A DNA stretch of 64,000 bases from contig JAGNEZ010000020.1 in NCBI GenBank assembly GCA_018003015.1, positions 1 through 64,000 on the forward strand, given 5' to 3'. Shown in pieces: positions 34,412-42,208 of this stretch. The DNA comes from Phycisphaerae bacterium. GTDB lineage: Bacteria > Planctomycetota > Phycisphaerae > UBA1845 > PWPN01. The notes beneath the pieces are model-generated. The model was not told where the DNA came from. It worked only from the letters and a program-made list of their open reading frames with translations, and made no database searches. Every line of letters begins with the position of its first letter. The first letter of the stretch is position 1. The position numbers and the translations under genes were made by a program.

Positions 34412-37400
34412 ATGCACAAGCCAACGCTGGCCTGCGTTCTCGGGTTTTGGCTGGCAAGCCAGAGTTCCCTGCCCGGAGCGACCATTCAGAAGCGCTACTA
34501 CGCCCACGAAGCCGTCGAGGATGCCAACGGCGTGATCGCCCCGTGGTACCGCGGGCAGAACGGGCAATGCGACTTTCGCGTGCGTGTGGCCGCCGAGACG
34601 CTGAAACGCTACCCGTGGACGGACGCGAGGAAGGCCCCGGCGGCGTTGCCCGAGTTTGTCTTCAGCGGGCGGTGGCAGATCAAGCCGGATGGGACCATCA
34701 CCATTCCCGAGCTCAAGGACTGGGACAACGGCGACCTCGGGCAGCGGGCGTCGTACGTGCTCGGTGGGCTGGTCGACTACTATCGCTACACCGGTGACGG
34801 GGCCGCCATCGGGCTCATCACCTGCCAGGCGGACGCCCTGCTCGACTACGCCCTCACGCCGAAGGACCATCCCTGGCCGGAGTTCCCGATCACCGTGCCG
34901 GTCAAGGGCAAGCCTTACGGCCAGGCGGACGCGACGGGCTTCATTCAGCTCGACATCGCGGCCGAGATCGGCATCAGCCTGGTCCGGGCGGCTCAACTCA
35001 CCGGCAACGAGCGGTACATGGCCGCAGCCAAGCACTGGGGCGATCTGCTGGCCGAGAAGCGGCTCCGCGAGCCGGGCATGAATCCGTGGCCGCGGTACGC
35101 GAACCCGGAGGACGTTCTCTGGGAGGACATTGCGACCGGTGGCGTGGCGTTCATTCTCGAGTTCTTCGATGTGCTGATCCGCGCCGGCTACACCGGCAAG
35201 GACAACAGCATCGTGCAGGCACGGGAGGCCGGCGTCGCCTATCTTCGTGATGTGCTTCTGCCGAACTGGCTCGGGCATGATACCTGGGGCCGCAACTACT
35301 GGGACTGGCCGTGCGACGTCCAGGTCGAGAACGTGACCGAGTTTGTTGCTCGCTACTTGATGGAGCACCCCGAGGAGTTCCCGAACTGGAAGACCGACGC
35401 CCGTAACGTCATGACGCTGTTCATCAACCGCACGTGTACGGCCACCGACTCGCGGGGCGACACGTACCACGGGGCGTGGGCGTATCCCGAGTCGTCCACC
35501 TGCTGCGGTCGGTCGCTGTGGTACGGGCCGATGGAGCTGGCGTTCGTGTACGGCATGTACGGTCAGCTTGCGGGCAGCGAGTGGGGACGCGAGATGTGTC
35601 GGCGTCAGATCCTCCTGGCCACGTACGACGGGCGGGAGACCGGCGTGGTCGAGGACAACCTGGACGGTGGAGCGATTGTGGCCGGCGATTGGTTCAAGAT
35701 TGCCCAGCCGATGACGCTGAAGCACTGCCTAGCGGCGATGGCCTGGATGCCGGACGTGCTCGGGGCGAGCCGCGAGAACCACATCATGCGGAGCAGCAGT
35801 GTGGTGACCGAGGTTGCCTACGGCAGCGGCGTGGTCATGTACAAGACACACGACGCACCACCAGAGACCATCGACACGTTGCGGTTGGCCTTCAAGCCCG
35901 AAAACGTCCGTGTGGGACCTGCCTCCAGCACAAGGCCTCTGGCCTCGCGTGAGGATCTTGGAGAAAACGGTTACACCGTTCGACCGCTCCCCGACGGCGA
36001 CTTCATCCTCGCCGTCCGCCACGACGGCGAACGGAATGTCTATATCAAAGGCAACGAGTCAGGGAAGGGGGTGCCGTTAGACGAGGAGACCAACGGATGG
36101 GAGAGATCGCAGTTTCTTCTGACCAGTAGCAGCGCGGGTGCGAGCCTCGTGATGCCGTTCACGGGTAATCAGATCCGGCTTGCTGGCAGCTTCGCTCCGG
36201 ACGGCGGCCTCGCCGACGTCTACCTCGACGACGTGAAGCAGTTGGCAGGTATCGACTGCTGGGGGCCCAAGGGCCACTTCGGCCTGCTGTACTACCGTAA
36301 CGGGCTGGTCAACGGCAAGCACACTCTGAAGATCGTAGCCACGGGCAGGGGCAATCCGAAATCCCGAGGAAGCCAAGTTGCCCTTCTTCCTTACTATGAG
36401 ATATCCGAGGCTGTGCCAGGCACATCTGGCCCGAGTTTCGGCGAGGGTGGCGGGCCGACCGATGCCCAGCGATGGATCTTCGGATACCCCGGCCGTACGG
36501 ACTATGTCGACTCGAAGGGCAACCCCTGGCGACCGGCGACCGAGTTCGTGGTCCGGTCGGGCAGCCATGTCGATCCGGTGGTCGCCAACTGGTGGACCAG
36601 CCGCACCCGGTTGACCGTCCGGGGCACGCCCGACCCCGAGCTGTACCGTTATGGCGTCCACGCCAAGGAGTTCTGGGCGGACTTCACCGTCGGACCGGGC
36701 ACCTACCACGCCCGGCTCAAGTTCATGGAGACCCGGAACATCGAGCCGAAGTTGCGGGCGATCACGGTGCACATCAACGGCCAGGAGATGGTCGCCAACC
36801 TCGACCTGTGCGCCACGGCCGCGGGCGATACCCCCGCCCGCACCGTGGCCGACATGCACGCCGGGCTCAAGCCTCTGGCGTCCGGCCTGGTCAAGCCCGT
36901 AGACCTGGTCTTCAACAACCTCGCTCCGCTGAACGGGGTCATTTCGATCCGGTTCAGCAATACGCTGGGCGGCGAGGCGATGGTCCAGGCGATCGAGGTT
37001 GGCCCGGGTGACGGCGGGCAAGGCGCTAAGCCAATCACCCTGAAACTGACAGCAGCGGGCGAGCCGGCCTCGCCCGACGGTAACCTCTTATCCAACGGGA
37101 GCTTCGAGCAGGGCATGCCCGGCGATCTGGGCTCGATGGGCAAGACCGGCGGCGGCAGCGGCTGGCAGTATCTCTTCGCCGGCGCGAGTATGGCCTACAT
37201 CTTCCCCGAGTCCGCCTACGCGATCCACCCTCAGTGGGGACTGCCCGTCCTCCACGGCGGCAAAGAGGCGATACGCACCCACACCCACGGGCGAGGGCAT
37301 ACCATCATCTGGCAGGATGTGGAGGTCAAGCCGGACACGAGGTACGCCGCGGCCGTCTGGGTTCGCGCGGACGATCTGCACGGCCAGGGTTTTGGTGCTG

Positions 37401-37630
37401 ATCCTGGTGACTCGGCCGGGCTGTGGATCCAAGAGTTTGACGAGAGGGGTGTTTTGGTCGTGGACCATCCCAAGCAGGCGGTGGCCAAGCCGTGTGACTT
37501 CACCCGGCTGAATCGGAGCTTCACCACGAGCAAGACCACGGTGAGAGTGAGGTTTCTTCTGGACACCGTGATCGCGGCCTCCTACGAGCAGGGGCACGTG
37601 ACATACGATGATTGTGCCCTCAGGATTTGA
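34412..37630 (+). CDS. Large secreted multidomain protein: (alpha/alpha)-barrel glycosidase-like with malectin and CBM4/9-like domains
   Basis: The protein has 1072 residues from ATG 34412, picked because AGGAGGAGATCTC lies directly before it. A short signal peptide (CVLGFWLASQSSLPGA) leads into an all-helical barrel-like domain (about 60-490) with YVLGGLVDYYRYTGDGAAI, GFIQLDIAAEIGISLVRAAQLTG, WEDIATGGVAFILEFFDVL, YWDWPCDVQVENVTEFVARYL and YPESSTCCGRSLWYGPMEL. A jelly-roll segment follows (about 570-670, FAPDGGLADVYLDDV). Next is a malectin-like domain (about 685-870, with YVDSKGNPWRPATEF and FMETRNIEPKLRAITVHINGQE). The last is a CBM4/9-like domain (about 890-1072, NLLSNGSFEQGMPG). Acidic residues suited to catalysis are present, but I cannot assign a GH or lyase family. 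It is likely a polysaccharide-degrading enzyme or epimerase. Confidence 0.8.
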   Translation: MHKPTLACVLGFWLASQSSLPGATIQKRYYAHEAVEDANGVIAPWYRGQNGQCDFRVRVAAETLKRYPWTDARKAPAALPEFVFSGRWQIKPDGTITIPELKDWDNGDLGQRASYVLGGLVDYYRYTGDGAAIGLITCQADALLDYALTPKDHPWPEFPITVPVKGKPYGQADATGFIQLDIAAEIGISLVRAAQLTGNERYMAAAKHWGDLLAEKRLREPGMNPWPRYANPEDVLWEDIATGGVAFILEFFDVLIRAGYTGKDNSIVQAREAGVAYLRDVLLPNWLGHDTWGRNYWDWPCDVQVENVTEFVARYLMEHPEEFPNWKTDARNVMTLFINRTCTATDSRGDTYHGAWAYPESSTCCGRSLWYGPMELAFVYGMYGQLAGSEWGREMCRRQILLATYDGRETGVVEDNLDGGAIVAGDWFKIAQPMTLKHCLAAMAWMPDVLGASRENHIMRSSSVVTEVAYGSGVVMYKTHDAPPETIDTLRLAFKPENVRVGPASSTRPLASREDLGENGYTVRPLPDGDFILAVRHDGERNVYIKGNESGKGVPLDEETNGWERSQFLLTSSSAGASLVMPFTGNQIRLAGSFAPDGGLADVYLDDVKQLAGIDCWGPKGHFGLLYYRNGLVNGKHTLKIVATGRGNPKSRGSQVALLPYYEISEAVPGTSGPSFGEGGGPTDAQRWIFGYPGRTDYVDSKGNPWRPATEFVVRSGSHVDPVVANWWTSRTRLTVRGTPDPELYRYGVHAKEFWADFTVGPGTYHARLKFMETRNIEPKLRAITVHINGQEMVANLDLCATAAGDTPARTVADMHAGLKPLASGLVKPVDLVFNNLAPLNGVISIRFSNTLGGEAMVQAIEVGPGDGGQGAKPITLKLTAAGEPASPDGNLLSNGSFEQGMPGDLGSMGKTGGGSGWQYLFAGASMAYIFPESAYAIHPQWGLPVLHGGKEAIRTHTHGRGHTIIWQDVEVKPDTRYAAAVWVRADDLHGQGFGADPGDSAGLWIQEFDERGVLVVDHPKQAVAKPCDFTRLNRSFTTSKTTVRVRFLLDTVIAASYEQGHVTYDDCALRI

Positions 37631-37729
37631 CTTTCCTGAAACCTGTGCTCATGCTCGTTCGTCTATTGGGCAGGGGTGGTATGTTTGCGTGGTTTAGCGA
37701 CCGCGGCCCTGTTTTGGAGGATGGCGCTC

Positions 37730-39409
37730 ATGATGGCCTCCGCCCGTCTTCGACTCTCCCTCCTGGTTGCGTTCGCCTTGTTCTCGGCCGTGCCGATCGC
37801 GCTTGCTGTCCAGGAGAAGGCCCAGACCTTCAAGCTGGATCTGAAGAAGATCACCGAGAGTGGGCCGAGATACCTCGAGTACGGCAAGCTACCGACCGAG
37901 GAGGCTCTTCGGCGGTGGTGTTCCTCCCAGCACGTCTGGTCGGTGAAGGGCGCTCGGCGCGGGGGTGAGGAGGGCAAGACCTTTGAGTCGCTGGCCAAGA
38001 AGGAGCCGACCTACGCCAGTGAGTTCGCGATCAAGGGTGTCGTGAAGCTGGGTCAAGACTCCTATCCCTTCGCGTGCGATGCCGCCGATTTGAACAAGAC
38101 GGGCTTCGAGAAGTTCTACTTCGATGCTAACCGCAACGGCGATCTGACCGACGATCCGGTGGTGACCGCCAAGAAAACCGACCTGGACGGGATTCGCTTT
38201 GGCGGTGATTACGTTCCCGAGCGGTCGTTCCCGCGGGTGGAAGTCAAGATTCGGGTCGGTGACGGCGAACTAGACTACGCCTTCTTCCTGACCGCCCAGG
38301 CGTACCAGACGTACATGCCGGGAGATGACGGCAAACCTGCGCAGACCTGGCAAGGTTACGCCCAGTTCAGCCCCGCCATCTACCGTGAGGGCGAGGTGAC
38401 GCTTGACGGCAAGCGGCACAAGATCAGCCTGCTCGACTACAACAGCAATGGCTCATTTGACGATGTCACCGCCCTCTACGGCGACGAGGAGTTTCGCAAG
38501 CAGCGCAAGATCGCCTATGCGATGAACGGCGACATGCTCCTGGTTGACCCTGAGCCCAGGGCGGAGAGCATCGGATACGGATATGACGTCATCGATCGTC
38601 TCGAACGGCGTTATGTGTCCAAGCTGGTGTGGATCGACGGCCGCTACTGGGACCTGAGAGTTGCCCCGAGCGGCGAGACGATCACGCTGAGCCCCAGCGA
38701 CCGGCCGACCGGGACGATCTCCAATCCCGCGGCGCGTTACCATGCCGTGGTCTACGGCGATCTCGGTTTCCTGGCGGTTCACGGGAGCAAGGACGACCCT
38801 GTGGTTTTGCCGGAGGGCGAGTGGAGACTGCTGGAGTACACGATCGACCTGACCGAGCGCAAGAAACCGGCGACGGTTCCGGCCGCCACCCAGGCCGCCA
38901 AGGCCAAGGCTTCCAAGTCACTGTTGGGGGCTCTGTTCGCGTCCATCACCGGCAGGAGTGGGCCGGGTCGCGGTCGTCCCGACTTCACCCTCGTGTCGGC
39001 CAACGCCCCTTGGGAGTTCAAGGCGGTCAAGGTCACCAGGAATCAGGCTTCGCCGATGCCGTTTGGCCCGCCCTACAAGCCGTTCGTCAGCGTCGGCTAC
39101 TTCCCGGACAAGAACACGGCGAGCCTCCAAATGCAGCTGGTCGGCTTGGCGGGCGAGGAATGCAGCAACCTGATGGTGAAGGGGGAACGGCCCCCGACCC
39201 CGACGTTCTCCATCGCCACAACGGGCGGCGAGATCATCGAACGTGGCAAGTTCGAGTATGGTTGAGGCTTCACCTGCGGGTACTCGTGGCGAGTACCATC
39301 GAAGCTGGCGGATGAGTATCGCGTCTACGTTCAGATGAAGACCGGCCCGTTCGAGGTGGATCGAAAGGCCTTCAGCGTCCTCAGGGCGGCCGAGCTGGTA
39401 CAGAAGTAG
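37730..39409 (+). CDS. Candidate selenoprotein: exported EF-hand-like protein with in-frame UGA (Sec512) read through
   Basis: The start is ATG 37730 (GGAGG 10 nt upstream), with signal peptide RLRLSLLVAFALFSAVPIALA. Two Ca-binding-like loops, DANRNGDLTDD (residue 132) and DYNSNGSFDD (residue 236), sit in a beta-rich body. The frame meets TGA at 39263-39265 after RGKFEYG. The same frame then continues without interruption for 47 codons to TAG at 39407-39409, reading GFTCGYSWRVPSKLADEYRV and ending AAELVQK, which is fully protein-like. A perfect hairpin follows the UGA (see 39263-39305). If the UGA is decoded as selenocysteine, Sec512 and Cys516 form a U-x3-C pair, a likely redox centre. Conventional annotation would stop at 39265 (511 residues). 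A nonsense mutation or sequencing error is the alternative. Function is otherwise unknown; the next gene is redoxin-like. Confidence 0.65.
39263..39305 (+). promoter_or_regulatory. Candidate bacterial SECIS element directly after an in-frame UGA
   Basis: UGA is at 39263-39265. A perfect 8-bp stem, GGTACTCG (39279-39286) with CGAGTACC (39290-39297), is capped by the 3-nt loop TGG. An outer stem, GCTTC (39267-39271) with GAAGC (39301-39305), closes it. The apical loop lies 22-24 nt after the UGA and has a G at its second position, inside the 16-37 nt window accepted for bacterial SECIS. The stem uses codons CGA, GTA and CCA, rare in this GC-rich window, as if selected for pairing. Confidence 0.6.
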
Positions 39410-39506
39410 ATGGTCGGGTGACGAGGTGTGGGAGACCCTCCCATACCTCGTTTCCGTTTGTACGTGTCCTTGTTCCGCCCGACGGCTTGCAGCCGGGAGG
39501 GTCTCC

Positions 39507-40973
39507 ATGTCATCTCTTCCCCTTGCTCATCATGGACGATTGGCCGCTGCGATCATGATCCTCTGCGGCTGGGCCTTGCCGGTGGTCGCCCAAGCCACCT
39601 CGGCCACTAAGCCCACCGATACCTCGCCGGCTCGTGATGAGATGCGGGTTGACAGCATCGAAGGCATGCCCGTCTCGCTTCAGCCCGCCAAGGACCGGGT
39701 GTTGCTCGTCGTGCTTTTGGACACCCGCGACGCGAAGTCGGACGAAACGGCCAAGGCGGCGGTCACTCTCTACCGCCGTTTCCACGCCCACGGCCTGGAT
39801 GCCGTCGGTGTGTATGCCGACAAGTCCGAAGACCCGGTCTTCACTTTCAGCGAACGATGGCAGCTGCCCTGGCCGCAGGTCATGGACAAGGCCGGCGACC
39901 AGCCCAAGCCCTCCGAGCGGCTCCATCTGGACAAGCCCCCTTCCTGTCGCTTGATCTCAGCGCGGGGCAAGCCCGTACCCCTGAAACTCGAGGATGAGAG
40001 CGGCACGCATGCGGCTGTGGCCGAGCTCCTGGGTGTTTCTCTCGAGCGCGCTCCCATGCCCGAGAGAGTGGTTGCCAAGGTCATCAAGGATCCGCAGCAG
40101 GCGGCCAATCCCCTGGCGATGCTCATGGCCTTTGGGGCGGAGACGGATGTCAGCAAGAATCCGGAGAAGGCCGCCGATCAGATTGTCAAGACGCTCGCCG
40201 AGGACGGGGGCACGCAAATCGGCTCGTTGATCGTGGAGTGGCTCTACCCGGCCGCGGACGGGGAGATTGCCGACGTCATCAAGGCGACGATGGCCAAGCT
40301 GCCGCCCAGAGATCAGGTTCGCCTGGCCTCGGGTGTCATGCAGCGAGCCCCGGACGGCATCGAGTGCATCCTGCCCTACGTGGCCAAGCTGGACTACGGT
40401 GATTCGGTAATTGCGAAGATGTCCCGGTGGGATCGGAGCCAGTGCGGGCGAGCCCTGGTCCTGGCCGGCGAGCTGGTCAAGGGCCGCAAGGTGCTCAGGA
40501 CCATCGCGGAGCAGTCGGATAGCCAGGAAACGGCCTGGTGGTACGTCGTGGGGTGGGCGGACCTGCTTGACGGCCAGGCGGACTTGGCCAAGGAAGCGCT
40601 CCGTAAAGCCTACCGCGAGGATGGCGACTACAACGGCACGGCCGCCAAGGTGTCGGGCGATGTGGCCGCCTTCTTGCTGGGGAAGATCGACGAAGCGACC
40701 TTACTGAGGGCTCAGCCCAAGAAGCTGGCCCGCTTCTTCATCGCCGAGCGGTACGTGCTGTGTGGCGATCGTGACAAGGCCAGGCAGGATTATCGACGTT
40801 GCGTCAGGCTCTACAGTGACCCGCGTGATCCATCTCCCTGCAACTGGGCCAACCTGCGGCTCAAGCAGCTCGACGACAAGCTTCCTGGTTTGCCGAAGGC
40901 GCTCCCGCCCGAAGGGCGACTCTGGATGAAACCGGGCGAGTCGGCGGCCACGCAGTCCGGGCCGGCCCGCTGA
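39507..40973 (+). CDS. Exported redoxin/TlpA-like protein lacking active-site cysteines, with TPR-like C-terminus
   Basis: The protein has 488 residues from ATG 39507, which has GGGAGGGTCTCC upstream. The signal peptide runs through AAAIMILCGWALPVVAQA. Residues about 35-165 have thioredoxin/TlpA fold order: ARDEMRVDSIEGMPVSLQPAK, DRVLLVVLLDTRDAKSDETA (where C-x-x-C would be expected but T-R-D-A stands), LDAVGVYADKSEDPVFTFSERWQLPWPQVMD, and SCRLISARGKPVPL. So the disulfide site is lost while the fold appears kept. The C-terminal about 250 residues are helical and repeat-like (WWYVVGWADLLDGQADLAKEALRKAY, RFFIAERYVLCGDRDKARQDY), resembling TPR units. It follows the candidate selenoprotein gene by 97 nt and is probably in the same operon. 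A binding or scaffold role for the fold is inferred. Confidence 0.75.
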   Translation: MSSLPLAHHGRLAAAIMILCGWALPVVAQATSATKPTDTSPARDEMRVDSIEGMPVSLQPAKDRVLLVVLLDTRDAKSDETAKAAVTLYRRFHAHGLDAVGVYADKSEDPVFTFSERWQLPWPQVMDKAGDQPKPSERLHLDKPPSCRLISARGKPVPLKLEDESGTHAAVAELLGVSLERAPMPERVVAKVIKDPQQAANPLAMLMAFGAETDVSKNPEKAADQIVKTLAEDGGTQIGSLIVEWLYPAADGEIADVIKATMAKLPPRDQVRLASGVMQRAPDGIECILPYVAKLDYGDSVIAKMSRWDRSQCGRALVLAGELVKGRKVLRTIAEQSDSQETAWWYVVGWADLLDGQADLAKEALRKAYREDGDYNGTAAKVSGDVAAFLLGKIDEATLLRAQPKKLARFFIAERYVLCGDRDKARQDYRRCVRLYSDPRDPSPCNWANLRLKQLDDKLPGLPKALPPEGRLWMKPGESAATQSGPAR

Positions 40974-41016
40974 ATGCCCCGGCCCTGCTCTCGTCGGTGG
41001 AAATCGAGTTGTTCCT

Positions 41017-41040
41017 ATCAGCTCTGACAGAGGAGCTGAT
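41017..41040. terminator. Perfect hairpin between convergent genes, candidate bidirectional terminator
   Basis: ATCAGCTC (41017-41024) and GAGCTGAT (41033-41040) pair perfectly around an 8-nt loop, 44 nt after the redoxin-like stop and 54 nt before the end of the convergent GH43-like gene. No long T-run is present, so strength is uncertain. Confidence 0.45.
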
Positions 41041-41093
41041 CGATGGTCCCGGGTTGTTCGTCACGTCATGATGGGTCCTTCATCGGCGGTCAT

Positions 41094-42083
41094 TCATCGT
41101 GATTGGGTCGAGGTGGGGGTGGTCTCGTCCGCCGTCCACACCAGCCGGGCCACCTGAATTCCCTGCACATCCGGCAACAGGGCTGCGATGAAGTACTCGT
41201 CCCGGTCTTGGATGATCTCGGGAGCGGCCACGGGCAGCAGGCCGATGAAGTGGTCATCGTTGTCCACGCCGAAATCCAGAGGATCGAGCGAGCGATAGAC
41301 GCAGGTGGTCGGCGGATCGTTGTAGCGCTGGGTGCGGAACAGGTAGTACCGGCCGGCGAAGGGGATGACCTGCGGGCACTCCGCCGAGCACATTCCCGTC
41401 CCCGCCAGTCCCCCTCGAGCCACCAGCTTCGACTCGCTCCAACGCCGCAGATCGGTAGATGTTCGCACGAAGACCGAGCCCACACCCTGGGGATGGGCGG
41501 TGTAGTAACAGTGCCATCGAGTGCCGATCCGGACCACCATCGGGTCGCGCGTGTTGGTGCCCGGCCCTTGCGTGAACAGGCCCGAGCGACCGTTGTTGTC
41601 CAGCGAGCGCTCGAAAGACTTGCCGTCCTTGCTTCGTTGCAGGCAGATGTGCTCCCAGTCGCCGTAGAACATGTGGTAGAGGCGGTCGATACGGAGCACA
41701 TAAGGAGCCTGGAGTCCGCCGGCGGTTTCGCCAAAGCGGGGATCGGCCTGCATCGCGATCCCCATCGGTTTCCAGTCGGGGGTTGTCAGGCTTGGCCCTT
41801 CCCAGCGATGCAGGAGCCGCCCGGTCCCGCCGCACCGGGTGTTGCGGATGCAGGACCACAGCTGCCACGTGCCGTCGGCGGCCTGCCAGACGGAGAAGTC
41901 CACCGGTTCCTGCCGGGCGTTGGGCCGGTTGGCGGGCGGACCGTTCAAGGGTCCCAGATCAGGGACGCGAGCGATCGTCCACCATGGGCCGATGATGCGG
42001 GGCATCAGGGGGCGATTGGCCGGCAGGACCGAGCACCCCAGGAGCCCGGCGAGCAATCCCGTGAGTAGTCCCAGTCGTCGCAC
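41094..42083 (-). CDS. Lipoprotein with GH43/GH117-like five-bladed beta-propeller
   Basis: This 329-residue protein starts at a GTG (complement of 42081-42083) supported by AAGGAGCGCCAC immediately upstream. The leader LGLLTGLLAGLLGC gives a lipobox at Cys17. The rest is a glycosidase-type propeller: PVDFSVWQAADGTWQLWSCI, GGLQAPYVLRIDRLYHMFYGDW, TRDPMVVRIGTRWHCYYTA, RTSTDLRRWSESKLVARGG, AECPQVIPFAGRYYLFRTQ and DDHFIGLLPVAAPEIIQDRDEYF. Acidic residues suitable for catalysis occur in RDP and AECPQ, the same arrangement as GH32/GH43 enzymes. The substrate is unknown. It is likely a surface-exposed enzyme acting on furanosides or related glycans, consistent with the other hydrolases here. Confidence 0.85.
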   Translation of the reverse strand: MRRLGLLTGLLAGLLGCSVLPANRPLMPRIIGPWWTIARVPDLGPLNGPPANRPNARQEPVDFSVWQAADGTWQLWSCIRNTRCGGTGRLLHRWEGPSLTTPDWKPMGIAMQADPRFGETAGGLQAPYVLRIDRLYHMFYGDWEHICLQRSKDGKSFERSLDNNGRSGLFTQGPGTNTRDPMVVRIGTRWHCYYTAHPQGVGSVFVRTSTDLRRWSESKLVARGGLAGTGMCSAECPQVIPFAGRYYLFRTQRYNDPPTTCVYRSLDPLDFGVDNDDHFIGLLPVAAPEIIQDRDEYFIAALLPDVQGIQVARLVWTADETTPTSTQSR

Positions 42084-42133
42084 GTGGCGCTCCTTGCGTC
42101 ACCTTGGAGCCTGTCCTTGCAGCACACGGGGGC

Positions 42134-42189
42134 AAGCTTCGAGCCTGCCATTGGGCCGGCAGGAAGGCGGTCGCGCCCCTGGCGGGACG
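42134..42189 (+). repeat. REP-like palindromic element, copy 2
   Basis: This 56-nt element aligns without gaps to 6047-6102 (42 of 56 identical). Its hairpin CCTGCC (42144-42149) with GGCAGG (42158-42163) differs in bases from copy 1 but keeps a stem in the same place. It lies in the 125-nt gap between two leftward genes. Confidence 0.6.
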
Positions 42190-42208
42190 GATTCCTGCGA
42201 GCGATGCC

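Noticed and set aside
39263-39265. Genome-wide reassignment of UGA to a sense codon
   Set aside because: Many genes in the window end with TGA at sensible places, including several ATGA start/stop overlaps, so UGA is a normal stop codon here.
39266-39409. Frameshift or separate small gene after position 39265
   Set aside because: The continuation is in the same frame as the upstream gene, has no start codon or ribosome site of its own, and begins directly at the TGA.
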